27,024 nt of DNA from positions 1 to 27,024 of the forward strand of contig JBMLTO010000059.1 of assembly GCA_049239925.1 (NCBI GenBank). The letters are read 5' to 3'. The notes under the pieces are model-generated. The model was not told the DNA's origin. It was given only the letters and a program-made list of their open reading frames with translations, and searched no databases. This document shows, one piece after another, positions 1 through 7,637 of the stretch; position 1 is the first letter of the stretch, and each line of letters opens with the position of its first letter. The translations under genes and the position numbers were made by a program. This DNA is from Legionella_A sp049239925 (lineage in GTDB: Bacteria > Pseudomonadota > Gammaproteobacteria > Legionellales > Legionellaceae).

Positions 1-281
1 GGGCGGAGGCCGCGCGCGATAGGGAGGCTTCAAGATTGAGGGATGAGGCAGCTGCTCGCGATAGGGAGGCGGCTGCGCGCGATAGGGAGGCGGCAGCATT
101 ACGGGAGACGGAACTGATGCAGGTCATTAGGGAATTACGAGCTCAGCAACCTGCTGTACAGAGGCCTGAGCGTGAAGTATCTATTGATTCTCCTAGTTTT
201 TTTAGCGGTCAGCGAGCGGTTAGAAGAGGAGCTGGTGTTGAGCTAGCGGAGGAATTGACGGATTCACACACGCTAAGGTGA
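1..281 (+). CDS. C-terminal end of a heptad-repeat (coiled-coil) protein, truncated by window edge
   Basis: The frame is open from the first bases of the window to a TGA at 279-281, so this is the last ~93 codons of a longer gene; the ATG at 36 is internal to the repeat and probably not the start. The first ~32 visible residues are built on the seven-residue unit AARDREA, rich in Ala, Arg, Asp and Glu, with no proline or glycine, as expected of a long charged alpha-helix or coiled coil. A further helical stretch (ALRETELMQVIRELRAQQ) follows, then a less regular Ser/Gly/Arg-containing tail ending in DSHTLR. The repeat part is far more GC-rich than its surroundings. I do not recognise the family and no enzymatic motif is visible. 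A structural, surface or secreted role is possible but not shown. A non-coding repeat tract read by chance is unlikely, because the heptad pattern persists in protein space across a degenerate copy. Confidence 0.6.
   Translation, partial: AEAARDREASRLRDEAAARDREAAARDREAAALRETELMQVIRELRAQQPAVQRPEREVSIDSPSFFSGQRAVRRGAGVELAEELTDSHTLR
15..91 (+). repeat. 21-bp in-frame tandem repeat coding AARDREA heptads
   Basis: An identical 14-base core (CGCGATAGGGAGGC) occurs at 15-28, 57-70 and 78-91. The spacings are 42 and 21 bases, so the unit is 21 bp, with one degenerate copy around 33-49 that reads RLRDEA. Because the unit is a multiple of three, copy-number changes keep the frame. The array probably continues to the left, outside the window. 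Confidence 0.8.
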
Positions 282-428
282 TTGAGATGCGATCACATTG
301 CCTTTTGATGTTTGGAGTGTCCATCCCTCTGGGCAGCTTTTTATTGTTGACTTTCGGCCATTACAAGCATCTATATCAAGCTTCCCTTCTGTTAAGGGCA
401 TTGACAAAGTATATGCACATTAGGTGTA

Positions 429-1754
429 ATGTCTTTTTTTCATAACCATGATGTTATCTTGAATACTTTCCATTCTTCGTCACAAACACATAGCAAATTT
501 AATGCATATATTATTTTTTTTCTTGCAGCCTCTTTTTATTTATATGAGTTTATTTTACAAGTTGCTCCAAGTGTAATGGCTGATGCTATGATGCAAACAT
601 TTAACGTAACTGCTGAGGGCTTTGGTGTTATTTCAGCATTTTATTTTTATGCGTATGCGCCTATGCAATTACCTGCAGGATTGCTCTTTGATCGCTATGG
701 ACCGCGTAAATTAATGACTAGTGCTTTGGTTTTATGTGCTGTAGGAGCTTTCTTTTTTGCTTCCACCGATAGCGTTTTAACAGCATCTATGGGAAGATTT
801 TTAATTGGTATAGGCTCTGCGTTTTCATTCATAGGTGTTTTAGTACTGGTATCTCGTTGGTTCCCTCCACAGTATTTTGCTTTCCTTGCGGGCATTGCTC
901 AATTAATGAGTTCGGTCGGAGCAATGTTCGGTCAAATGCCTTTAGCTGCTTTGGTCGAAGCGGTCGGTTGGCGACAGTCTAGTTTTATATTGTCGGCTGT
1001 GGGATTTTTCCTTGCTATCCTTCTTTGGTTTATTATTCGCGATTTTCCTCATCAGCCAACCCAGGCATTGCCTACGAGACGTTTTAGTGACGAATGGTGT
1101 CGTTTACGAGAAGTATGCAGTAAAGGTTATACTTGGATAACTGGGATTTATGCATTTGCAATTTGGACGCCAATTGCTGTTTTTGCTGCTTTGTGGGGTG
1201 TCCCTTATTTGCAAGAAAAATATCAAGTCACTGTTTTAGTTGCCTCCGGTTTATGCAGCATGATTTGGTTAGGAGTTGGTATTGGTAGTCCAATGCTTGG
1301 TTGGTGCAGCGATAAATTTTTTAGTCGTCGTTTAGCCTTAGCAATCAGTGCATTATTAGGGCTTTTAGCGACTATAGTCTTACTATATATTCCAGGTGTT
1401 TCAATGCCCTCTATGTACATTATTTTATTTATTCTAGGGTTGGGAGCTGGTGGACAAACTGTGAGTTTTGCTGTAGTGAAAGATAATAATCCTGCTCATC
1501 TTGTTGGGACAGCATCTGGTTTTAATAATCTATCAGTTTTACTAGGAGGCGCTATTTTCCAACCATTGGTTGGGATTATTTTGCATCATAGTGGTCATGC
1601 TTACTTGGTGGATCAGATACCCGTTTACGAATTAGATGGTTACAAATTTGCATTACTCGTGATGCCGGTATGTTATTTAATCAGCCTAATCATAGCTATT
1701 TTTTTTCTGAAGGAGTCTCATCCTGGATCACGTACAGTTGCCATCGATAATTGA
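429..1754 (+). CDS. Major facilitator superfamily (MFS) transporter, substrate unknown
   Basis: A 441-residue protein of about 12 hydrophobic segments, the usual MFS size, in the inner membrane. The signature loop between helices 2 and 3 is present near residues 84-95 (GLLFDRYGPRKL), and a weaker second-half version lies near GIGSPMLGWCSDKFFSRR. The opening YEFILQVAPSVMADAMMQTF and FYFYAYAPMQLP resemble a group of MFS proteins common in Legionella-like bacteria. Some of those (the Pht family) import amino acids or nucleosides, but membership is only a guess here. The ATG at 429 has a weak AGG four bases upstream. The first ~24 residues are polar and poorly conserved-looking, so the real start could be slightly different. 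It lies next to serine- and glutamine-degrading genes on the opposite strand, which would fit amino-acid uptake but does not prove it. Its 3' end converges with sdaA. Confidence 0.85.
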   Translation: MSFFHNHDVILNTFHSSSQTHSKFNAYIIFFLAASFYLYEFILQVAPSVMADAMMQTFNVTAEGFGVISAFYFYAYAPMQLPAGLLFDRYGPRKLMTSALVLCAVGAFFFASTDSVLTASMGRFLIGIGSAFSFIGVLVLVSRWFPPQYFAFLAGIAQLMSSVGAMFGQMPLAALVEAVGWRQSSFILSAVGFFLAILLWFIIRDFPHQPTQALPTRRFSDEWCRLREVCSKGYTWITGIYAFAIWTPIAVFAALWGVPYLQEKYQVTVLVASGLCSMIWLGVGIGSPMLGWCSDKFFSRRLALAISALLGLLATIVLLYIPGVSMPSMYIILFILGLGAGGQTVSFAVVKDNNPAHLVGTASGFNNLSVLLGGAIFQPLVGIILHHSGHAYLVDQIPVYELDGYKFALLVMPVCYLISLIIAIFFLKESHPGSRTVAIDN

Positions 1755-1911
1755 GTTGTATAATGAGGCAGCTACGATTCATCTTGAAGATAGGCACTGA
1801 ACTGTATTTACTGAGTGGTATATCCAAAATCGTCGGAGGGTGGACAGAATGACGAGGGCTGCAGGAGTTTGATGGCACGTTCTCTTCAGCTTCTCTTCCT
1901 CCTCGATGCTG

Positions 1912-3288
1912 CTAACATTCTGGTAAATTAACAGCAAGACCACCCATGGATGTTTCTTTATAGATGGACTGCATGTCTAAACCTGTTTGCTTCATGGTTC
2001 TAATGACTTTATCCAAAGAAATTTGGTGCTGACCATCGCTAATTAATGCCATTCGCGAAGCGTTAACTGCTTTAACAGCTCCCATCGCATTTCGCTCTAT
2101 ACACGGAATTTGCACCAGCCCTAGGACTGGATCGCAAGTCATGCCTAAATGATGTTCCATAGCGATTTCAGCTGCATTTTCAATTTGTGCAATACTGCCT
2201 CCTAAAACGGCAGTTAAACCGGCAGCAGCCATCGATGAGGCTACGCCTACTTCTCCTTGGCAACCAACTTCAGCACCCGAAATGGAAGCTCCTTTTTTAT
2301 AAAGAATGCCAATCGCTGCAGCGGTAAGAAAATAGTTTATAAGATCCTCATTTTTCGTACGTTGGTGCGCATATTGACAATACTTTAAGACGGCTGGGAT
2401 GATACCCGCAGCACCATTCGTTGGTGCAGTGACAATCCTTCCTCCAGCAGCATTTTCTTCATTGACTGCCATGGCATATAGATTTAAGTGATTCATAATG
2501 TCGGATTGTTCATAAACGCTAGTAACCCCTTTTTGTTCAATCAGTTTTTTATATAATTCTGGTGCTCGTCGTTTAACATTTAATCCGCCAGGTAAAATCC
2601 CTGGATGATGACAACCATTTTCAATACATTGATTCATCACTGCAGCAATATTAAGTATGCCTTCTTCAATGGTAGCCTTATCTCGCCAATGAAGCTCATT
2701 GGCCATCATCAGTTCAGCTATTGATAATTGTTGAGTGTTACATTGTTGCAATAGTTGTTTTGCGGTGCTGAAGGGATAGGGAATGTCATCACTACCTGAA
2801 CATGATTCTTGTTCATCATGATCAGTAGTAATAAAACCACCACCGATAGAGTAGTATATTTGAGATAATAAACATTGTTTGTCTGCAGTAAAAGCGTTAA
2901 ATCGCATGCCATTGGAGTGTTTAGGCAATAGTTGTTTTTGCAGAAAGACTAAATCGTTAGACTCATCGAATGGAATATTGAATTGACCCGCAATGCACAA
3001 TACCTTATTAGCCAGAATCTCATGCATGCGTGGTACCATTGTTTCAGGAACAACCGTATCAGGAAGTTTACCCTCTAGACCGTTTAGTATTGCTTTATCT
3101 GTTCCGTGTCCTTTCCCGGTTAATGCTAACGAGCCATAGAGCTCAACGCGGATTCTCGCTGTATGTTTAAGCAATCCTCTATCAGTCAATAGTGCCAAAA
3201 ACTCATTTGCTGCATACATTGGGCCCACCGTATGAGAGCTAGATGGACCAATTCCAATAGAAAATAAATCAAATAGACTAATATGCAT
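1912..3288 (-). CDS. sdaA: L-serine dehydratase (L-serine deaminase), single-chain [4Fe-4S] enzyme
   Basis: Converts L-serine to pyruvate and ammonia in the cytosol using an oxygen-sensitive [4Fe-4S] cluster. The N-terminal FDLFSIGIGPSSSHTVGPM and the later APTNGAAGIIPAVL are hallmarks of the single-chain SdaA/SdaB type. I chose the ATG at 3286-3288, giving 458 residues. An in-frame TTG four codons upstream is possible, but the ATG has a GAG seven bases ahead. With this start the cluster cysteines fall at 343 (AEVGCQGE), 385 (MTCDP) and 396 (QIPCIER), and the last residue is Cys458. These are the numbers I recall for the L. pneumophila enzyme, in which the C-terminal cysteine reaches into the active site and caps the cluster (tail-in-mouth). 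The gene lies 94 bases downstream of glsA on the same strand and may be co-transcribed with it. No clear terminator was seen in the convergent gap with the MFS gene. Confidence 0.96.
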   Translation of the reverse strand: MHISLFDLFSIGIGPSSSHTVGPMYAANEFLALLTDRGLLKHTARIRVELYGSLALTGKGHGTDKAILNGLEGKLPDTVVPETMVPRMHEILANKVLCIAGQFNIPFDESNDLVFLQKQLLPKHSNGMRFNAFTADKQCLLSQIYYSIGGGFITTDHDEQESCSGSDDIPYPFSTAKQLLQQCNTQQLSIAELMMANELHWRDKATIEEGILNIAAVMNQCIENGCHHPGILPGGLNVKRRAPELYKKLIEQKGVTSVYEQSDIMNHLNLYAMAVNEENAAGGRIVTAPTNGAAGIIPAVLKYCQYAHQRTKNEDLINYFLTAAAIGILYKKGASISGAEVGCQGEVGVASSMAAAGLTAVLGGSIAQIENAAEIAMEHHLGMTCDPVLGLVQIPCIERNAMGAVKAVNASRMALISDGQHQISLDKVIRTMKQTGLDMQSIYKETSMGGLAVNLPEC

Positions 3289-3382
3289 AGATAAACTCAA
3301 TCAAAGTATAAATAATCGCGAATTGCTTCTACATGGCAAGTAGGTTAGTTTTTTGCAAGCGTTTATGCTTCACTTCAGTGCA

Positions 3383-4315
3383 TTAGGGTTCTGCAAAATG
3401 CCAACCCATTTCTCGCGATAGCTTGGCTAACATCAGTCCACCACGGATACTATTTCCCTTCGCATTCACGCGAGGACTAAGAACTACAATGCCAGCTTTG
3501 CCTGGAACTACAGCAATGATATAACCTGATACACCGCTTTTAGCTGGTATGCCGGTGCGCACCATATGAGTACCTGTTTCGTCATATAATCCGCAGGTAG
3601 CCATGATGGCTAAACTGATTTTACAGGTTTCTGCTGAAATAATTTGTTTGCCAGTCAATGGATCTTTGCCTAAGTTTGCAAGCAATGTAGGTAAGTATAG
3701 CAGTTGGGTAATTGTTGCTTCGTAGGAGCACAAGCTAAAATATAAGTCCAAACTTTCATTCACGCCAGCTCCTAATCGTTGCCGGCTAAATAGTAAATAG
3801 GCTATTGAACGATTACGATCTCCGGTTCGTTTCTCAGAAGCAAAAACTAATGGGTTTATCCGTAAACGTTGTCCTAATAGAGTTTCTACCCAATGTTCTA
3901 ACCAAGCAAATTTATGTTCACTAACGCCTGGTATGTGTGAGCAGAGGGTAATTGCGCCAGCATTCAGCATAGGATTAGATGGTTTAGGTCCAAATCTTTC
4001 CAAGCGAGTTATGGATGCAAAGTCATCACCAGACGGTTCAACCTTTACCCACTCAAAGACCTGTTCAGCACCATATTCCTCTAAAAGCCCTATCAATGGA
4101 ATCATTTTAGCTGTGCTTTGTAATGTTACAGGTGTTATTAGAGTATTGCTTTCAACAATCATTTCGCCGTCAATTGGTTGCACAGCAATTGCTGTAATGC
4201 CTTGATCTACATTAGCTAGCTCAGGTATATAATTAGCAACATTGCCGTCTTGATTCTTCTCAGCTTGAGCGATAATTTTTTTCAGCAGCGTAGATGTTAT
4301 AGTTTGTTGATTCAT
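3383..4315 (-). CDS. glsA: Glutaminase (beta-lactamase-fold type)
   Basis: Hydrolyses L-glutamine to L-glutamate and ammonia. The open frame extends 32 codons further upstream, to 4411, but I chose the ATG at 4313-4315. It gives 310 residues, the normal family length (E. coli YneH ~308), and has an AGAG five bases ahead. Motifs run in family order: QSTAK with the nucleophilic Ser67 and Lys70, the NPMLNAG loop (118-120), the region around DRNRSIAYLL (166-175), and the C-terminal PAKSGVSG block (258-264). Residues 1-30 match the usual family start (GNVANYIPELA). It is upstream of sdaA on the same strand, and the pair suggests amino-acid use as a nitrogen and carbon source. In some enterics glutaminase also supports acid resistance; nothing here shows that role. 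Confidence 0.96.
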   Translation of the reverse strand: MNQQTITSTLLKKIIAQAEKNQDGNVANYIPELANVDQGITAIAVQPIDGEMIVESNTLITPVTLQSTAKMIPLIGLLEEYGAEQVFEWVKVEPSGDDFASITRLERFGPKPSNPMLNAGAITLCSHIPGVSEHKFAWLEHWVETLLGQRLRINPLVFASEKRTGDRNRSIAYLLFSRQRLGAGVNESLDLYFSLCSYEATITQLLYLPTLLANLGKDPLTGKQIISAETCKISLAIMATCGLYDETGTHMVRTGIPAKSGVSGYIIAVVPGKAGIVVLSPRVNAKGNSIRGGLMLAKLSREMGWHFAEP

Positions 4316-4489
4316 AAATTCTCTATTAGTATTAAAATTAATATAAAAGCTAAAGTTTACAAATGGTGTCATTGCGATGCGCAAACCTGATATTGGCAGA
4401 TTACATAACAAGATTCAACCATGTTGTTGGCAAAGAGTACCTATCGGCGGAAATATTTAAGCACAGTTTATGTCCCTATTTTTGATGAC

Positions 4490-4509
4490 ATTTGCTATTA
4501 TTAGCAAAT
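4490..4509. promoter_or_regulatory. Perfect 8-bp inverted repeat upstream of ugd
   Basis: ATTTGCTA (4490-4497) and TAGCAAAT (4502-4509) are exact reverse complements separated by TTAT. The site sits 37 bases before the ugd start, in the divergent gap between glsA and ugd, where an operator or promoter element would be expected. No T-run follows, so it is not a terminator. I cannot name a regulator. Confidence 0.3.
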
Positions 4510-4546
4510 TTGTTGTTGCTGGTAAACTTTTTCACTGGGATTAGTT

Positions 4547-5890
4547 ATGAAACTTGCTGTATATGGTGCAGGATACGTTGGGTTAGTTTCTGCTGTTTGT
4601 TTTGCAAAGTTAGGGCATCTAGTTCATTGCGTTGACGTAGACCAACAACGAGTCGATCGTCTTATGCAGGGGGATTGTCCGATTTTTGAAAAGCAGCTAC
4701 CTGAATTATTGCAGCAACAATTGGGTTCTGGCCGTCTGGCATTCACAACTGATTTTTCTCAAGCTATCCAGTTTGCTAATCTTCATATTATCGCTACGGG
4801 TACGCCGAGCTTAGCGAATGGTCATGCAGATTTGTCACAGGTTTTTGCCGTAGCAACTGCGATTGCGGAGCAAACAAACGAAAACTGTGTGCTAGTGATT
4901 AAATCTACAGTACCAGTAGGTACTGGATCTAGGATAGAACAACACATTCATCGATTAATTGCTGATCGACAGAAGACAATTCGTATATTAGTGGCTTCTA
5001 ATCCTGAATTTCTACGTGAAGGCTCTGCGGTCAATGATTTTTTAGGTGCTGATAGAGTCGTCATTGGTGGTGATGAACAGGCATTATTATCTCTCAATGA
5101 GCTGTATCAACCTTTAGTTGATCAAGGAGTACCTCTGTTATCGATGAGTAGGCAATCGGCGGAATTAACAAAATATGCTGCAAATGCCATGTTGGCATGC
5201 AAAATTAGCTTTATCAATCAAATTAGTCGGATCGCTGAAAAAACTGGCGCCAATATCGATGAAATTAAGCAAGGTATTACTAGTGATCATCGCATAGGAC
5301 CTCATTTCTTAATGCCTGGCATTGGCTACGGTGGTTCTTGTTTTCCCAAAGATAGTAGGGCATTAATTCAAGTAGCTGATGAATTAGGGGTACAGACAGA
5401 ATTGTTGCAAGCGATTGAGACAATTAACCATCAACAAAAACAATGGGTTGGTGAGCAGCTCAGAGGACATTTTCAAGCAACATTACCCCATCGTACTATT
5501 GGAATTTGGGGGTTAGCATTTAAACCTGGGACTGATGATTTACGAGAAGCGAGCAGTCTGGTGATTATTGATGAATTATTGCAAGCAGGAGCTAGCGTTT
5601 GTCTGTATGATCCAGCGGCAATGGATGCAGCAAAGCATTATTTAGCGCATGGTGATAAAGTCACTTGGTGTTCAAGTGCAAACGATGTTTTGAATAGTCA
5701 TATTGATGCCCTAGTTATAGCAACTGAATGGCCAGAATTTACGGAATATCCCTTAACTTTATTACAGCAATCATTGGGTAAAAAGCCACTTATTGATGGT
5801 AGAAATTGTTTTAGTATGACAGCAGTCGCACAAGCTGGGTTATCATATTATTATTCAATTGGTAGGCCACCTTATTATAGAGGCGAATAA
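4547..5890 (+). CDS. ugd: UDP-glucose 6-dehydrogenase
   Basis: Oxidises UDP-glucose to UDP-glucuronate with two NAD+, supplying sugar for capsule, LPS or exopolysaccharide. The 447-residue length is typical of the bacterial family. The N-terminal Rossmann motif is VYGAGYVGLV (5-14), followed by an acidic D30/D32 pair. The central domain carries SNPEFLREGSA (151-161) and LTKYAANAML (207-216), with the conserved lysine. The catalytic cysteine is Cys265 in GIGYGGSCFPKDSRAL. The C-terminal UDP-binding domain includes GIWGLAFKPGTDDLREA. The ATG has GGGA six bases upstream. galU begins one base after the stop, so the pair forms an obvious operon making UDP-glucose and then UDP-glucuronate. No glycosyltransferase or polymer-export gene is in view, so the end product cannot be told. 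Confidence 0.97.
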   Translation: MKLAVYGAGYVGLVSAVCFAKLGHLVHCVDVDQQRVDRLMQGDCPIFEKQLPELLQQQLGSGRLAFTTDFSQAIQFANLHIIATGTPSLANGHADLSQVFAVATAIAEQTNENCVLVIKSTVPVGTGSRIEQHIHRLIADRQKTIRILVASNPEFLREGSAVNDFLGADRVVIGGDEQALLSLNELYQPLVDQGVPLLSMSRQSAELTKYAANAMLACKISFINQISRIAEKTGANIDEIKQGITSDHRIGPHFLMPGIGYGGSCFPKDSRALIQVADELGVQTELLQAIETINHQQKQWVGEQLRGHFQATLPHRTIGIWGLAFKPGTDDLREASSLVIIDELLQAGASVCLYDPAAMDAAKHYLAHGDKVTWCSSANDVLNSHIDALVIATEWPEFTEYPLTLLQQSLGKKPLIDGRNCFSMTAVAQAGLSYYYSIGRPPYYRGE

Positions 5891-5891
5891 G

Positions 5892-6794
5892 ATGGCAATG
5901 ATGCAAGTTAAAAAAGCAGTTTTTCCAGTAGCGGGTCTCGGTTCGCGATTTTTACCTGTTACTAAAGCCACACCCAAAGAGATGTTACCTATTGTCGATA
6001 AACCACTAATTCAATATGCTGTTGAAGAAGCGGTAAGAGCTGGTATCACTCATATGATCTTTATTACTAGTTCGAGCAAACGAGCGATAGAAGATCATTT
6101 TGATAATCATTTTGAACTTGAACTGCGTCTTTTCGAACAAGGAAAAAACGAATTATTGCAGTTAGTCCAGAGTATATCACCACCTGGGATTCAGTTTACC
6201 TATGTTAGACAACACCAGCCGTTGGGTTTAGGGCATGCTATTTTATCGGCCCAACATGTGATTGGCGACGATCCGTTTGCGGTTCTTTTGGCTGATGACT
6301 TAATTGATGATCAACATTCACCCTGTTTAACAGCAATGGTGAATCATTTTGAGCAAGATCATTTATCTGTGTTAGCAGTTCAACCCGTACCTTGGTCTGA
6401 GGTTCATCACTATGGTGTCGTTGATGTGAGAGATGTATCTTGTGCTTATAGCAAAATTAATGACATAGTTGAAAAGCCAGCTAGAAACGTTGCTATTTCC
6501 AATCTTGCTGCAGTTGGGCGTTATGTATTTACTCGCGAAATTTTTTCTTCGTTAGCCCAAACCTCCAAAGATCATCGGGGCGAAATTCAACTAACTGATG
6601 GTATACAGCGTTTATTGCAGCGGGAAAACGTGTATGCATTTCAGTTTAATGGTAAACGTTTTGATTGTGGTTCTAAACTCGGCTATTTGCAGGCAATGGT
6701 GGAATTTGGTTTGCGTCATGTAGAAATAGGCTCAGCGTTTAGTGATTATTTGCGGGGATTGGATTGCGGGGATGGGGTCAGGTCTTTCCTTTGA
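5892..6794 (+). CDS. galU: UTP-glucose-1-phosphate uridylyltransferase
   Basis: Makes UDP-glucose from glucose-1-phosphate and UTP. The open frame begins at 5859 inside ugd, but I chose the ATG at 5892. It gives 300 residues, and AGAGG (5879-5883) lies eight bases upstream. The ATGs at 5898 and 5901 are alternatives. The nucleotide-binding signature GLGSRFLPVTKATPKEMLP spans residues 15-33. Further conserved stretches are the LLADDLID metal/nucleotide site, the VEKPA lysine and GEIQLTDGIQRLL. The only odd part is the C-terminus: after the expected SDYLRGL the protein runs on for about ten residues (DCGDGVRSFL), and the end of that tail and the stop codon are encoded by a palindrome (6773-6799). 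The tail is probably dispensable, because family members end near this point. Confidence 0.96.
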   Translation: MAMMQVKKAVFPVAGLGSRFLPVTKATPKEMLPIVDKPLIQYAVEEAVRAGITHMIFITSSSKRAIEDHFDNHFELELRLFEQGKNELLQLVQSISPPGIQFTYVRQHQPLGLGHAILSAQHVIGDDPFAVLLADDLIDDQHSPCLTAMVNHFEQDHLSVLAVQPVPWSEVHHYGVVDVRDVSCAYSKINDIVEKPARNVAISNLAAVGRYVFTREIFSSLAQTSKDHRGEIQLTDGIQRLLQRENVYAFQFNGKRFDCGSKLGYLQAMVEFGLRHVEIGSAFSDYLRGLDCGDGVRSFL

Positions 6795-6799
6795 CCCCA
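6773..6799. repeat. REP-like palindrome spanning the galU stop codon
   Basis: TGGGGTCA (6773-6780) pairs exactly with TGACCCCA (6792-6799) around an 11-base spacer; two additional G-U pairs are possible inside. It overlaps the last codons and the TGA stop of galU. There is no T-run after the second arm, so an intrinsic terminator is doubtful. The GGGGTCAGG...TGACC form resembles palindromic repeats seen dispersed in many bacterial genomes. Whether it is repeated in this genome cannot be told from one window. Confidence 0.5.
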
Positions 6800-6875
6800 A
6801 CCGTATTATGCAACTGTTCTAACGGTTGATAACCCCACCTGATCTCAATTTACAAACAGATCTTGATGAGATGCT

Positions 6876-7628
6876 ATGAAGATTATAGTTGCAGTAAAGC
6901 CGGTGATCGATCCTTACGTAAAAATACGAATGAAAGCTGATAGATCTGGCCTAGAAACGAAGAATGTTAAAATGGTTATGAATCCATTTGATGAAATTGC
7001 TGTTGAGGAGGCAATAAGACTCAAAGAGAAAGCGCTAGTTCAAGATATTGTATTAGTCAGCATAGGTGACACTCCTTGTCAGGACATTTTGAGACATGGA
7101 TTAGCTTTAGGTGCTGATCGAGGTATCTTAGTGTCTACCACTCACATGCTTCCAAGCATTGCAATTGCCAAAGTATTACAAGCAGTGGTTAAAAAAGAGC
7201 AGGCAAGCTTCGTATTGATGGGTAAACAGTCGGTTGATGGTGATAATAATCAAACGCCCCAAATGCTTGCAGCTTTATTAGATTGGCCGCAGGCAACCAA
7301 CGCGTCGGAGATTGTTTTAACAGAACATCATGTTGTTGTTGTTCGAGAGATAGATAATGGTTTGCAAAAATTAAAATTGTGCTTACCTGCCGTAGTAAGT
7401 ACGGATTTGCGTCTGAATGAACCACGTTATGTAACTCTACCTAACCTGATGAAAGCTAAACAAAAACCGTTGGATAGGATTGATTTAGATTCCTTGCGAA
7501 TAGAGTTTGAACACTATACCAAGGTGTTAGCTATGAATTTGCCAGCCCCAAAGTGCAGGGGAATAAAGGTCTCTTCAATAGACGAGTTGTTAGATAAGTT
7601 ACGCCATAATACCAACGTGCTTGATTAA
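6876..7628 (+). CDS. etfB: Electron transfer flavoprotein beta subunit
   Basis: The beta subunit of the heterodimeric ETF binds AMP structurally. With EtfA it carries electrons from acyl-CoA and other flavin dehydrogenases to the ETF:quinone oxidoreductase. The 250-residue length matches the family (~249-255). It begins MKIIVAVKPVIDPYVKIR, with the NPFDEIAVEEAIRLKEK block typical of EtfB. The AMP-contact region is DGDNNQTPQMLAALLDWP. The EtfB signature runs through VVREIDNGLQKLKLCLPAVVST near residues 150-172. The ATG at 6876 has GAG five bases ahead. It is followed nine bases later by etfA, the usual order. A palindrome at the galU end separates this pair from ugd-galU. Confidence 0.96.
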   Translation: MKIIVAVKPVIDPYVKIRMKADRSGLETKNVKMVMNPFDEIAVEEAIRLKEKALVQDIVLVSIGDTPCQDILRHGLALGADRGILVSTTHMLPSIAIAKVLQAVVKKEQASFVLMGKQSVDGDNNQTPQMLAALLDWPQATNASEIVLTEHHVVVVREIDNGLQKLKLCLPAVVSTDLRLNEPRYVTLPNLMKAKQKPLDRIDLDSLRIEFEHYTKVLAMNLPAPKCRGIKVSSIDELLDKLRHNTNVLD

Positions 7629-7637
7629 TAGAGATAA

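Noticed and set aside
401..428. TTGACA before the MFS gene as a -35 promoter box
   Set aside because: A perfect TTGACA is present at about 401-406, but no acceptable -10 lies 16-18 bases downstream (GTGTAA at 17), and the start point would fall inside the coding region.
3289..3382. Terminator or regulatory stem between glsA and sdaA
   Set aside because: Small four- to five-pair stems only, with the T-run on the wrong side for minus-strand transcription.
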